This document shows, one piece after another, positions 54,062 to 63,942 of a stretch of DNA of 64,000 bases (its first letter is position 1; each line of letters begins with the position of its first letter). The translations under genes were made by a program, and so were the position numbers. The DNA lies in NCBI GenBank assembly GCA_030066905.1, contig JASJAR010000006.1:1-64000 (forward strand), written 5' to 3'. Source of the DNA: Paracoccaceae bacterium (GTDB lineage Bacteria > Pseudomonadota > Alphaproteobacteria > Rhodobacterales > Rhodobacteraceae). Below the pieces are notes generated by a model, which was not told where the DNA came from, made no database searches, and saw nothing but the letters and a program-made list of their open reading frames with translations.

Positions 54062-55096
54062 CTATACCACCTGCCAGTGAATGTCCCGCCCCGGCGACCA
54101 GACCGTCACCGGCCCCGCCCCGGTCTCAACCCGGGCCGGTGGGGCGATGGGGGCGCCTTTCTGGAGCGTGATCCGCGCGTCATTGGGTGGCAGCCCGTAG
54201 AACCGCGGCCCGTTGAGCGAGGTGAAGGCTTCGAGCCGGTCGAGGGCGGCTTCGGCCTCGAACACTTCGGCCAGACAGCCAAGGGCCACGGGCGCGGTGA
54301 AACAGCCCGCCGCGCAGCATTCGGCTTCCTTCTTGTGAAGCGGGTGGGGGGCTGAATCGGTGCCGAGAAACACCCGCTCGAACCCGCTTGTCGCAAGCGC
54401 CACCAGAGCCTCGCGGTGGCGTTCCCGCTTCAGGACCGGCAGGCAGTAATTATGCGGCCAAAGCCCGCCTGCGAGGATCGCGTTACGGTTGAGCATCAGG
54501 TGCTGGACGGTGATCGTCGCGCCGAGGCTGTCGTCCCCTGCCTTGAGATAGGCCACCGCCTCGGCGGTTGTGATATGCTCCATCACCACCCGCAAGCCCG
54601 GCACCGCCCGCCGCGTCGGGTCGAGCACCCGGTCGATGAACACCGCCTCACGGTCGAATATGTCGATCTCCCGGTCGGTGACCTCGCCGTGGACGCAGAG
54701 CGGCAGGCCGATCTCGGCCATGACCTCGAGCACCCCGCGCACCCGGTCCATGTCGCGCACGCCGGAGGCGGAATTGGTCGTCGCCCCGGCCGGATAGAGC
54801 TTCACCGCCGTCACCAGCCCCGAGGCCGCCGCCGCCCGGACGTCGCCCGGGTCGGTGTCTTCGGTCAGATAGAGCGTCATCAGCGGTTCGAACGCGGCCC
54901 CCTCGGGCAGGGCGGCGATGATCCGGTCACGGTAGGCGGCTGCGTCTTCGGCGGTGATAACAGGCGGCACGAGGTTCGGCATCACGATGGCCCGGGCGAA
55001 ATGCGCCGCCGTGGCGGGCAGCACCCCTTCGAGCATCGCGCCGTCGCGCAGGTGAAGGTGCCAGTCGTCGGGCCGCCGGAGGGTGATCTCGTCCAT
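54062..55096 (-). CDS. pyrC: Dihydroorotase (class II)
   Basis: 344 residues. Zinc enzyme of pyrimidine synthesis. N-terminal [12 protein letters not shown] (metal-binding HxH), [12 protein letters not shown] (carboxylated Lys), [15 protein letters not shown] and [10 protein letters not shown] (metal ligand Asp) are intact, fitting E. coli-type PyrC. Probably co-transcribed with pyrE. Confidence 0.96.
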   Translation of the reverse strand: MDEITLRRPDDWHLHLRDGAMLEGVLPATAAHFARAIVMPNLVPPVITAEDAAAYRDRIIAALPEGAAFEPLMTLYLTEDTDPGDVRAAAASGLVTAVKLYPAGATTNSASGVRDMDRVRGVLEVMAEIGLPLCVHGEVTDREIDIFDREAVFIDRVLDPTRRAVPGLRVVMEHITTAEAVAYLKAGDDSLGATITVQHLMLNRNAILAGGLWPHNYCLPVLKRERHREALVALATSGFERVFLGTDSAPHPLHKKEAECCAAGCFTAPVALGCLAEVFEAEAALDRLEAFTSLNGPRFYGLPPNDARITLQKGAPIAPPARVETGAGPVTVWSPGRDIHWQVV

Positions 55097-55194
55097 GTCT
55101 TTCGCTTAGCGCGGCAGGGGCGGGGATGGAACCGTACAAGGCGGCCTCGATCTCAAGGAGACGGTCGTTACGCCGCACAGAGCCGACAAACCCC

Positions 55195-55268
55195 GTCCCG
55201 GGCTCGACGCGGGACCCAGATCGACAGCGCGCTCCCGAGGGATCGAGGCCCCGGATCGGGTCCGGGGC
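55195..55268. repeat. Family A repeat, first of two tandem copies
   Basis: GTCCCGGGCTCGACGCGGGAC (first arm pair, 55195-55215) and CCCCGGATCGGGTCCGGGG (55249-55267). Followed 65 bases on by a second, better preserved copy in the same orientation. Both sit in the 518-base gap between the divergent pyrC and ureD genes; no gene is seen there. Confidence 0.85.
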
Positions 55269-55332
55269 GGGAGTCGCTTCTGGCCTCGAGGGGAGGTTCG
55301 TTTGTCCGCTCGTCGGATCGCAATGCTCCCCC

Positions 55333-55405
55333 GTCCCGGGTTTGACCCGGGACCTCGATAGGCATGGCACATCGGTGGATCGGGGCCCCGGATCAAGTCC
55401 GGGGC
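55333..55405. repeat. Family A repeat, second tandem copy
   Basis: GTCCCGGGTTTGACCCGGGAC (first hairpin, 55333-55353) and CCCCGGATCAAGTCCGGGG (55386-55404), both near-perfect. It lies between pyrC and ureD. Confidence 0.9.
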
Positions 55406-55614
55406 GTCTTTCGCCAAGGGCTGCCGGAGCAAAGCCCGAAGTCCCCTCCCGGCCAAACGCCGACCGCTGCAACCCGCCCCGTCCGCCTCCCGCCCGACCA
55501 CAGCCCCGGCCAGCCGAGCCCCGTGCCCGTTTTTTGGGCAAACCGGCGCGGCGACCGGGCGATTGCGCCGCGGGATATTGCACTCGCCCGCGCCATCGCC
55601 CAACCTCGCGGCCG

Positions 55615-56412
55615 ATGCTCGACGCCACGCCGATTGCCCTCCAACGCACCCGCGGGACCGCGGCGATCGGGTTTGGGCCGGGCGGGCGGCTGGCGTGGCT
55701 CTACCAGCAAGGCTCGGCCAAGGTCATGGTCCCGCGCAGCCATGGGGCGACCCCGGAGGCGGTGTTTCTCAATACCGCCGGCGGGCTCACCGGCGGCGAC
55801 CGCCTTTCCCTGAGCGTCGACATCGCTCCGGGCACCCATATCACCGCCACGACCCAGACCGCCGAGCGCGCCTATGCCTCCGCCGGCGGGGTGGCCGAGG
55901 TCGACGTTACCCTCCGCATCGGCCCCGGCGCGCGGCTCGACTGGCTGCCCCAGGAGACGATCCTCTTCGACAGCGCCGCCCTTCACCGCACCACCCGGAT
56001 CGAGCTTGCCGAGGGGGCCAACTGCCTCTTTGCAGAGATGCTCACCCTCGGCCGCCAGGCGATGGGCGAGACAGTGCGCAGCCTCGATCTTCTCGACCGG
56101 CGTATCGTCACCCGAGCCGGGGTGCCGCTGCTGGTGGAGCCGTTGCGCCTTACCGGGCTCGACCTCGTGAGCCGGTCTCCGGCGGGGCTCTGCGGAGCCC
56201 GGGCGCTCGCCACCATCGCGCTTGTAACCCCCGATGCGGAGGACCGGCTACCCGGCCTCCGCCGGGCCTTCCCGGACGCCACCGCATCGGCCTGGGACGG
56301 CAGGCTCGTCTGCCGGGCGATGTCGCCCGACCCCCACCGCCTCCGCCGCGACGTCGCGGCCATCGTCGAATACCTCAGAGGCGCGGCCCTGCCGCGCGTC
56401 TGGCAAATCTAG
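55615..56412 (+). CDS. ureD: Urease accessory protein UreD
   Basis: 265 residues. Scaffold for nickel insertion into urease together with UreF and UreG. Family blocks visible: FLNTAGGLTGGDRLSLSVDI (about residues 59-78), TTQTAERAYAS, LPQETILFDSAAL and FAEMLTLGRQAMGE. The frame is open far upstream through two repeats, but the ATG at 55615 (MLDATPIALQR) matches the family start. First gene of the urease cluster. Confidence 0.95.
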   Translation: MLDATPIALQRTRGTAAIGFGPGGRLAWLYQQGSAKVMVPRSHGATPEAVFLNTAGGLTGGDRLSLSVDIAPGTHITATTQTAERAYASAGGVAEVDVTLRIGPGARLDWLPQETILFDSAALHRTTRIELAEGANCLFAEMLTLGRQAMGETVRSLDLLDRRIVTRAGVPLLVEPLRLTGLDLVSRSPAGLCGARALATIALVTPDAEDRLPGLRRAFPDATASAWDGRLVCRAMSPDPHRLRRDVAAIVEYLRGAALPRVWQI

Positions 56413-56424
56413 AAAGACCCAAAG

Positions 56425-56727
56425 ATGAACCTCACCCCCCGCGAAAAGGATAAGCTCCTCGTCTCCCTCGCCGCCATGGTGGCGCGCGGCCGGAAGGAAC
56501 GGGGGGTAAAGCTCAACCACCCCGAAGCGATCGCGCTCATCACCGACTACGTGGTCGAAGGCGCACGCGACGGGCGGTCCGTGGCCGACCTCATGGAGGC
56601 CGGCGCCCATGTTGTGGCCCGTGGCGACTGCATGGAGGGGGTCGCTGAGATGATCCACGACGTCCAGGTCGAGGCGACCTTTCCCGATGGCACGAAGCTC
56701 GTGACCGTGCATCACCCGATCCGCTAG
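56425..56727 (+). CDS. ureA: Urease subunit gamma
   Basis: 100 residues, standard length. Smallest structural subunit of urease. The start [20 protein letters not shown] and the region [21 protein letters not shown] are diagnostic, as is the end [15 protein letters not shown]. It starts 12 bases after ureD. Confidence 0.98.
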   Translation: MNLTPREKDKLLVSLAAMVARGRKERGVKLNHPEAIALITDYVVEGARDGRSVADLMEAGAHVVARGDCMEGVAEMIHDVQVEATFPDGTKLVTVHHPIR

Positions 56728-56754
56728 GCTCTGGGCGCGAAAGGAGGCCCCCCG

Positions 56755-57042
56755 ATGCTTGCAACCCTCATTCTCGCCGCCGCCGCCGGCTGGTTGGCGC
56801 CGAAGGCCGAAGAGACCGTCAAGGGCATGATCGAAAGCGTGCTTCTGGCCGAAGCGCCGCTGACGGCAGTCGAGCTCAGGCTCATCTCCTTTGCCGCCTG
56901 CCTCGTCGCCGCCGCGATTCTCTCGATGATCTTCGGCGAGCCCCACGCGCTGACCCTCGCAGTCGGCGCGCTTCTGGGCGTCCTCGGTCCGCGTCTGACC
57001 GCGAAATATCGCCAGTCCCGCAACCCCGATTACGACAGCTAA
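56755..57042 (+). CDS. Small membrane protein in the urease cluster
   Basis: 95 residues with an N-terminal hydrophobic segment (LATLILAAAAGWLAP) and two further helices (LRLISFAACLVAAAILSMIF and LTLAVGALLGVLG); the C-terminus KYRQSRNPDYDS is polar. Holin-like in size but without other phage context. It lies between ureA and ureB with good operon spacing, like small genes seen in related urease clusters. Function unknown. Confidence 0.7.
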   Translation: MLATLILAAAAGWLAPKAEETVKGMIESVLLAEAPLTAVELRLISFAACLVAAAILSMIFGEPHALTLAVGALLGVLGPRLTAKYRQSRNPDYDS

Positions 57043-57058
57043 CCCGTCGGAGACCTTC

Positions 57059-57229
57059 ATGACCCGTTTCGTTCTTCTCGTTCTGACGCTGACCCCCGGG
57101 GCGGCCCTGGCCCATGAGGGCGCCCATCTTCACCCGCACGGGATCGAGTTCGGCCTTGGTGCCCTCGTTGCCAGTTTCGTCGTCGGCGGGGCCTTAGGGG
57201 CCCTGGCAGTTGCGCGGGTGAAGAAATGA
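57059..57229 (+). CDS. 56-residue His-rich exported/membrane microprotein
   Basis: Starts [18 protein letters not shown], a signal peptide with an ALA cleavage site. Cleavage would expose the mature N-terminus [10 protein letters not shown], four histidines in nine residues, before one transmembrane helix ([19 protein letters not shown]) and a basic VARVKK tail. The TGA overlaps the ureB ATG (ATGA at 57226), strong evidence for coupled translation. The His cluster may bind Ni or Cu near the urease system; inferred only. Confidence 0.7.
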   Translation: MTRFVLLVLTLTPGAALAHEGAHLHPHGIEFGLGALVASFVVGGALGALAVARVKK

Positions 57230-57531
57230 TCCCCGGAGAGGTAATGACCGCGCCGGGCGAGATCACGCTCAACGAAGGCCGCGACGCGATCACGCTGATG
57301 GTGGCCAATGCCGGCGACCGGCCGATCCAGGTCGGCTCGCATTACCATTTCGCCGAGACCAATCCGGGGCTTTCCTTCGACCGCGACGCCGCGCGCGGCT
57401 ACAGGCTCGACATCGCTGCCGGGACGGCGGTGCGGTTTGAGCCCGGTCAGGAGCGCGAGGTGCAACTTGTGCCTTATGTGGGCGGCCGCGAAGTTTACGG
57501 GTTCAACAAGGGTGTCATGGGGGCGCTCTAG
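57226..57531 (+). CDS. ureB: Urease subunit beta
   Basis: 101 residues. Structural urease subunit; [20 protein letters not shown] at the start and [21 protein letters not shown] in the middle are diagnostic. The ATG overlaps the 56-residue ORF stop by 4 bases. Confidence 0.98.
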   Translation: MIPGEVMTAPGEITLNEGRDAITLMVANAGDRPIQVGSHYHFAETNPGLSFDRDAARGYRLDIAAGTAVRFEPGQEREVQLVPYVGGREVYGFNKGVMGAL

Positions 57532-57559
57532 CCCCTGGCGGCCCCGGAAAGGAATTGCC

Positions 57560-58258
57560 ATGCAGATGCCGAACCCATTGGATGCGTTCTTCAACCCGGT
57601 GAAATACTGGGCCGAGGTTTACAAGGTACAGGTGGAAATTGCCGAGATGACCCTGGCGCTCGCCAGCGTGGCGAACCCGGTGTTTGCGCGCGCGGTCATC
57701 AAGCGGGTGCCGGGCACGCCGCCCGCACCCCAGGAGGCGCCCCGCCCGGCCGCCCCTCGGCAGAGGCCGGTCGCGGTCGCGCCGGCGACGGCGGCGCCAA
57801 AACCGGCGGCCGCCGCCCCGGCACCGGCCCCGAAGATCGCCGCGCCCGTCGCCAGTCCGGCGGCCAAGCCCGCCGCGAAGCCGAAGGCGGCGGCGCCGAG
57901 ACGAAAGGCGGCGACCAAGGCCGCGACGCCGTCGGCCCCGATGGCAAAGCCCGCCAGCGCTCCGGCTGCCAAACCGAAGGCGGCGCCGAAGACCAAGGCC
58001 GCGCCGAGAGCCAAGGCTGCCGCAGCGGCGAAACCGGCGACTGCGCCAAAGCCGAAAGCGACGTCAACCCGCGCCAAGACGGCGCCAAAGACCGCGGCGA
58101 AACCGGCCGCTACGCCACAACCGAAAGCGGCCGCAGCCGGGGCCAAGACGGCGCCGAAGCCGGCCGAGCCCGGAAAACCCGAACCCCGCCGCGCCCCGAG
58201 CCGCCGCGGCAAGGGGGTGACGCTGCCGCCCGATATGCCGCCAGCGAAGAAGGGGTGA
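57560..58258 (+). CDS. Lys/Ala/Pro-rich protein with phasin-like N-terminus
   Basis: 232 residues from ATG 57560. Residues 1-50 (LDAFFNPVKYWAEVYKVQVE, then IAEMTLALASVANPVFARAV) form an amphipathic helical region resembling phasin-type proteins. Residues 52-232 are a low-complexity Ala/Pro/Lys tail of AKPKAAPK-type repeats, like histone H1-like or DNA-binding tails. Located between ureB and ureC. Not a known urease subunit. May bind nucleic acid or polymer granules; role unknown. Confidence 0.65.
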   Translation: MQMPNPLDAFFNPVKYWAEVYKVQVEIAEMTLALASVANPVFARAVIKRVPGTPPAPQEAPRPAAPRQRPVAVAPATAAPKPAAAAPAPAPKIAAPVASPAAKPAAKPKAAAPRRKAATKAATPSAPMAKPASAPAAKPKAAPKTKAAPRAKAAAAAKPATAPKPKATSTRAKTAPKTAAKPAATPQPKAAAAGAKTAPKPAEPGKPEPRRAPSRRGKGVTLPPDMPPAKKG

Positions 58259-58294
58259 GGGCGAGGTGAGAGAACGGTACCGCAAATGTGCCGA

Positions 58295-58380
58295 GGGCAG
58301 CGCCCGGCCCGCGGGGTTCGGCGCTGAAAGCGCCCACCCCGGGGGGGCGGGTCGGGCGCTGCCCGGCGGTGCCCGCCGGG
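58295..58380. repeat. Large palindromic repeat between ureB and ureC
   Basis: Arms at 58295-58312 (GGGCAGCGCCCGGCCCGC) and 58347-58364 pair over 18 positions with one mismatch, followed by a second hairpin CCCGGCGG-TGC-CCGCCGGG (58362-58380). Unlike families A and B. It immediately precedes the low-GC DUF6980 gene. Confidence 0.8.
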
Positions 58381-58396
58381 CGGAGACCCAAGGCAT

Positions 58397-58714
58397 ATGA
58401 GCTTGCCAACTGCCTACTGCTGTTCGAGGATGAAGGCGGATCTCACCTATGTTTGCGACCAGCACCCGAACCGCTTCGATTGCCCAGACAATCTGATCAG
58501 CTATGACGAGATCACCGACAGCTACGGCATAATCGTCCACGACGGCGGAAGTTCGGTGATCAATATAGGCTTCTGTCCCTTCTGTGGAACTAAGCTCCGC
58601 GATCTTTCTGACCTGCTGTTCTCCGAACTCGACAGAATTGACCCCGACTGGGAATGGGAGACCGTTCCCCCGAAATACCGCACCGCCGCATGGTGGCGCG
58701 AAAGAGGACTCTAG
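58397..58714 (+). CDS. DUF6980 family protein inserted in the urease operon
   Basis: 105 residues. The CCSRMKADLTYVC block, HPNRFDCPDNLI and YGIIVHDGGSSV with FCPFCGTKL match DUF6980, a small Cys-rich, probably zinc-binding family also seen as stand-alone or immunity-like proteins. G+C is clearly lower than in the flanking urease genes, and a large palindrome precedes it, so it is likely an insertion. It ends 3 bases before ureC, so it must be co-transcribed with it. Confidence 0.75.
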   Translation: MSLPTAYCCSRMKADLTYVCDQHPNRFDCPDNLISYDEITDSYGIIVHDGGSSVINIGFCPFCGTKLRDLSDLLFSELDRIDPDWEWETVPPKYRTAAWWRERGL

Positions 58715-58717
58715 CCC

Positions 58718-60427
<1,710 letters not shown>

Positions 60428-60432
60428 GCGCG

Positions 60433-60452
60433 GCGCGGTTTCGAAGCCGCGC
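60433..60452 (+). terminator. Hairpin just downstream of ureC
   Basis: GCGCGG-TTTCGAAG-CCGCGC, perfect 6-bp stem with an inner TTCGAA core, 6 bases after the ureC stop. No T-tract; may be a partial terminator or an mRNA-stability element separating ureC from downstream genes. Confidence 0.4.
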
Positions 60453-60562
60453 GGCAACTGCCGTCGACCCGCCGGTTTCCGCCGGGCGGGCTTTCGGCAA
60501 CGGCCCGCTGTTGCGGATCGCCGGGCGGGGCGGCAGCATGGCCGAAAACATCGTGAGGCCCC

Positions 60563-60850
60563 ATGTTCCGCGCCGCCCTGCTCCTTCCGCTCCCGCTCGT
60601 TGCCTGCCCGCAGCCGGTCCCTACGGATGTCCGCAGCGCCACTGCCGCCGAGGTGGCGGGTTGCGAATATGTCAAGAACATCTCCACCACGCCGGGGGTC
60701 TTCGGACCGCTCGCCCAGGCGGGGCTCGAAGACGCCCGCAACGCCGCGTTGCGCTCGGCGGCGGCTTCGGGGGCCAATACGGTGGTCTTCGACGAGGTCG
60801 AACCGGGCGCGCCGGTCTACCGGCTGGAGGCGGTTGCCTATCGGTGCTGA
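60563..60850 (+). CDS. DUF4156-like lipoprotein
   Basis: 95 residues. The lipobox in MFRAALLLPLPLVACPQP predicts a lipid-anchored protein. The mature segment ATAAEVAGCEYVKNISTTPG followed by RNAALRSAAASGANTVVFDEV and a C-terminal Cys fits the DUF4156 pattern. Located between ureC and ureE, with a gap on each side; function unknown. Confidence 0.7.
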   Translation: MFRAALLLPLPLVACPQPVPTDVRSATAAEVAGCEYVKNISTTPGVFGPLAQAGLEDARNAALRSAAASGANTVVFDEVEPGAPVYRLEAVAYRC

Positions 60851-60914
60851 GGGCGGGGTGGTTCTGGGCTTGTGGTGAACTTCATGCGGCGCGCCCCGAT
60901 CCAAAGCCCCCCGC

Positions 60915-61038
60915 GTCCCGGGCCTGACCCGGGACCCCGATAGGCTTGGTACGCCGGAGGATCGGGGCCCCGGATCGGGTCCGGGGCGTGTCTTGCCAGG
61001 GCTTTGGAGCACGCAGCATGAACGTCCGCCAAAGGCCA
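60915..61038. repeat. Family A repeat with long flank
   Basis: GTCCCGGGCCTGACCCGGGAC (first hairpin, 60915-60935) and CCCCGGATCGGGTCCGGGG (60968-60986). The right flank through GAACGTCCGCCAAAGGCC resembles the flanks of the long copies. It occupies most of the gap between the DUF4156 gene and ureE. Confidence 0.85.
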
Positions 61039-61139
61039 AAAAAACCGCCCCCTGGCGGTCGCCGGTACGGGCAAGCGACCGCCCCTTGCCATTCCCGCCG
61101 GGGCCCCGTTCTATCGCCCGGCGGAAAAGGAGAAACGAC

Positions 61140-61613
61140 ATGTCTCTGGCACGGGCGACCGAGGTCGAAGAGGGCAGCGCGGACGACCACGTCGCGCTCG
61201 ATTACGAGGGCCGGTTCCTGCGCCGCCGCCGGCTGGTCTCCGCGTCCGGGCGCGAATTCCTTGTCGATCTCCCCGAGACCCGTTCGCTCGACGAGGGCGA
61301 CCGCTTCCGGCTCGACGATGGCAGCGCGATTGCCGTGGTCGCCGCCCCCGAGCCGCTCTACGCGGTCACCGGGGCCAACCTCGCCCGGCTCGCCTGGCAT
61401 ATCGGCAACCGCCATACGCCGGCCCGGATCGAGGCGGAGCGTATTCTCATTCGCGCCGATCATGTGCTCAGACGGATGATCGAGGGGCTCGGCGGTACCG
61501 TCGAGGACCTCAACGGCCCGTTCCAGCCCGAGGGCGGCGCCTACGGCACCGGCCGCACGTTGGGCCATTCCCACGGCGACGACCACGACCACCATCATAG
61601 CCACCATGTCTGA
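61140..61613 (+). CDS. ureE: Urease accessory protein UreE
   Basis: 157 residues from ATG 61140 (AAAAGGAG upstream). Nickel-binding metallochaperone. An N-terminal peptide-binding domain, then the Ni-binding AWHIGNRHTPAR segment with His conserved in UreE, and a His-rich C-terminal tail ([16 protein letters not shown], 8 His in 16 residues) able to bind extra nickel. It overlaps ureF by 8 bases. Confidence 0.95.
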   Translation: MSLARATEVEEGSADDHVALDYEGRFLRRRRLVSASGREFLVDLPETRSLDEGDRFRLDDGSAIAVVAAPEPLYAVTGANLARLAWHIGNRHTPARIEAERILIRADHVLRRMIEGLGGTVEDLNGPFQPEGGAYGTGRTLGHSHGDDHDHHHSHHV

Positions 61614-62244
61614 CGGCGACCTTCTGACCTTGCAGCAATGGCTCTCGCCGGCCTTCCCGGTGGGGGGCTTTGCCTGGTCCCATGGGCTGGAGACGGCCAT
61701 TTCCTCGGGCGCGGTGGGCGATGCCGATGCGCTCTTCGCCTGGCTCGAAACCGTCATCTCGGCGGGCTCGGGGGCTGCGGATGCCACGCTTCTTGCCGCC
61801 GCGATGGCGCCCGGGGCGGATACCGACGCGCTGGCGCTGCTCGCCGCCGCCCTGGCGGGGTCGGGGGAACGGGCGGCCGAAACCGACGCCCAGGGGGCGG
61901 CCTTCACGACGGCCGCGAACGCGCTGACGGGAAAAGACTTTCCGCCCGCGCCGCTTCCGGTCGCGGTCGGCCGGGCGGCCCGGGGGCTCGATCTTGCGCC
62001 GACGACGGTCGCTGCGCACTATCTTCAGGCTTTTGCGGCCAACCTCGTCTCGGCGGCAGTGCGCTTCATCCCGCTCGGGGCCACCGAGGGGCAGGCGGTG
62101 CTCCAGCGCCTGCGGCCCACGGTGCTCGACACCGCCGCCCGGGCCGCGGCGACCGCGCCCGGGGACATCGCTCTCGCTCAACCCGCGGCCGATATCGCGA
62201 GCCTCGCTCATGAAACCCTGCCTGTGAGGATCTTCCGCTCATGA
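61606..62244 (+). CDS. ureF: Urease accessory protein UreF
   Basis: 212 residues. Helical GTPase-regulating partner of UreD/UreG in urease activation. The start [24 protein letters not shown] and the middle [20 protein letters not shown] are diagnostic. It overlaps ureE upstream and ureG downstream. Confidence 0.95.
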   Translation: MSDGDLLTLQQWLSPAFPVGGFAWSHGLETAISSGAVGDADALFAWLETVISAGSGAADATLLAAAMAPGADTDALALLAAALAGSGERAAETDAQGAAFTTAANALTGKDFPPAPLPVAVGRAARGLDLAPTTVAAHYLQAFAANLVSAAVRFIPLGATEGQAVLQRLRPTVLDTAARAAATAPGDIALAQPAADIASLAHETLPVRIFRS

Positions 62245-62852
62245 CCCAGAAAAACGGCCCCCTCCGCGTCGGCATCGGCGGCCCCGTGGGCGCGGGTAAG
62301 ACGACGCTCACCGGCGAGCTCTGCAAGGTGCTGGCCGGACGCTATTCGGTCGCGGTCGTTACCAACGATATCTACACCCGCGAAGACGCCGAGGCGCTAA
62401 CCCGGGCGCAGATCCTGCCCGCCGAGCGGATCAGGGGCGTCGAGACCGGGGGCTGCCCCCATACCGCGATCCGCGAAGACGCCTCGATCAACATCGCCGC
62501 GGTGGCCGACCTTGCCGAAACGTTCCCCGATCTCGATCTCGTTTTCGTCGAATCGGGCGGCGATAATCTTGCGGCCACCTTCTCGCCGGAACTTGCCGAC
62601 CTCACGGTCTATGTCATCGACACCGCCGCCGGGCAGGACATCCCCCGAAAGCGCGGGCCGGGGCTCGCGAAATCGGACATTCTCGTCGTGAACAAGACCG
62701 ATCTTGCCCCCCATGTTGGGGTCGATCTGGACCTGCTCGAAACCGACACCCGGGCGGCGCGGGCAGGGCGGCCCTATGTACTGGCCAATCTGCGCGGCGG
62801 GCAAGGGGCGCGGGAGGTCGCGGCGTTTCTGATCTCCGAGGGCGGGCTATGA
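62241..62852 (+). CDS. ureG: Urease accessory GTPase UreG
   Basis: 203 residues. SIMIBI GTPase delivering nickel to urease. P-loop [15 protein letters not shown], the metal-binding [15 protein letters not shown] (CPH motif), [17 protein letters not shown] and [10 protein letters not shown] are intact. ATG overlaps ureF by 4 bases. It converges on the minus-strand hydrolase-fold gene. Confidence 0.98.
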   Translation: MTQKNGPLRVGIGGPVGAGKTTLTGELCKVLAGRYSVAVVTNDIYTREDAEALTRAQILPAERIRGVETGGCPHTAIREDASINIAAVADLAETFPDLDLVFVESGGDNLAATFSPELADLTVYVIDTAAGQDIPRKRGPGLAKSDILVVNKTDLAPHVGVDLDLLETDTRAARAGRPYVLANLRGGQGAREVAAFLISEGGL

Positions 62853-63824
62853 GCCGCCGGCGACCACGCGCGGCTTCGGCGGGCTCGGCAGGCGGCGGCC
62901 CGATTTCGCAAGTGCGGCCTCGGCGTCTTCGAGCACCTTGGCAAAGCGCGGCACAGGCTGGCGCCTCAGCGCGGCGCGGGCGAAGAGCCCGGTGAGATAG
63001 GGCCGGTCGGCGGCCAGCACCCGGGCCATGGCGGCCCGGAGCCAGGGCGTGTGCGCGCGGCGGCGCCTTAAGGCTGCGTGAAACGAGATCGGGGCGAGCC
63101 CGCCGGCGGCGGCGTCTTCGAAGACCCGCTCGAGAACGCCCATGGCGCGCAGGTCGGCGTCGATCGCGCCCGCCCCGCCCCGCCGGTAGAGGATCTGGTG
63201 GACATGGGCGCCGCCGAAGAGGGCGGCATGCATCGCGTCCTCGGTCTCGGCGGGGTCGTGGACGATATAGGCGGTGTCGGCGGCATCGAGCATGTCGGGA
63301 GCGTAGCCGTAGCGGGAGGTGAAATCCTTGCCGCGTTTGTCGGTGAACCGCTCGTCCCACCGGGCGCGGGCGGGCGAGAGCGTCGCCTGAGGGGCAACGG
63401 CGATCACCGCAGCCCCGGGAGCGGCCACCGAATAGGCCGCGGCCGCGTAGCCGCCCATGCCTGCGCCGTAGAAGACGACGCGGTCGAACTCCTCGAAGAA
63501 CCCGCTGTCGATCTGCCGGTCGAAGAAGCGCCAGACATGGGGGCTGCGGAACCAGGTCTCGCGGCGGGCGATCAGCGACAGATGCGACCAGCCGCGCGGG
63601 TCGGCGAATTCGAACCCAAGCGGCGCACCGTCGGGCGCGCCGGCACGGATATGGGCGAGGCTTTCGAAGGTCACCAGAAGCACCCGGCTTCCATTGTCGC
63701 CGAAGACGGCGACGTGTTTCTTGCCGAGAGCGGAGTAATAGCCCCGCTCGGTGCCGATTTCGTCCATCCGGTCGAGCCATTCGGCGTCGGAAAGCGTATC
63801 GGGAAGGTGCAGTTTCTCTGGCAT
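62847..63824 (-). CDS. Alpha/beta hydrolase-fold protein without the catalytic Ser
   Basis: 325 residues from ATG 63824 ([13 protein letters not shown]). The sequence [23 protein letters not shown] is a nucleophile-elbow-like turn (G-x-G-x-G), but the serine is Gly, so classical hydrolase activity is unlikely. [20 protein letters not shown] and [24 protein letters not shown] are conserved blocks of a Rhodobacterales family sometimes misnamed phosphoadenosine phosphosulfate reductase; no PAPS motif is seen. Its 3' end overlaps ureG by 6 bases, convergently. Confidence 0.75.
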   Translation of the reverse strand: MPEKLHLPDTLSDAEWLDRMDEIGTERGYYSALGKKHVAVFGDNGSRVLLVTFESLAHIRAGAPDGAPLGFEFADPRGWSHLSLIARRETWFRSPHVWRFFDRQIDSGFFEEFDRVVFYGAGMGGYAAAAYSVAAPGAAVIAVAPQATLSPARARWDERFTDKRGKDFTSRYGYAPDMLDAADTAYIVHDPAETEDAMHAALFGGAHVHQILYRRGGAGAIDADLRAMGVLERVFEDAAAGGLAPISFHAALRRRRAHTPWLRAAMARVLAADRPYLTGLFARAALRRQPVPRFAKVLEDAEAALAKSGRRLPSPPKPRVVAGGS

Positions 63825-63942
63825 CGGGAACTCGTGACTCACAGCCGTCACTCTACGGCGGGAAGGCCAGACCCCGCAACGGGACGCTGCGGCTCTTGTG
63901 CCCGGCGCGGCACCCGGGCCAGATGGAGGGAGGAGATCGCCC

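Noticed and set aside
55126..55614. Long N-terminal extension of UreD through two repeats
   Set aside because: The extension is repeat-encoded, absent from the UreD family, and the internal ATG at 55615 fits the expected start.
55097..55614. Sigma-54 or NtrC control of the urease cluster
   Set aside because: No GG-N10-GC element of acceptable match was found upstream of ureD; the gap is mostly repeat sequence.
57059..57229. UreJ/HupE nickel permease remnant
   Set aside because: HupE/UreJ proteins also begin with an exported HxGH-type motif, but here no HPLxGxDHLL signature or further helices are present and the ORF ends cleanly in ureB.
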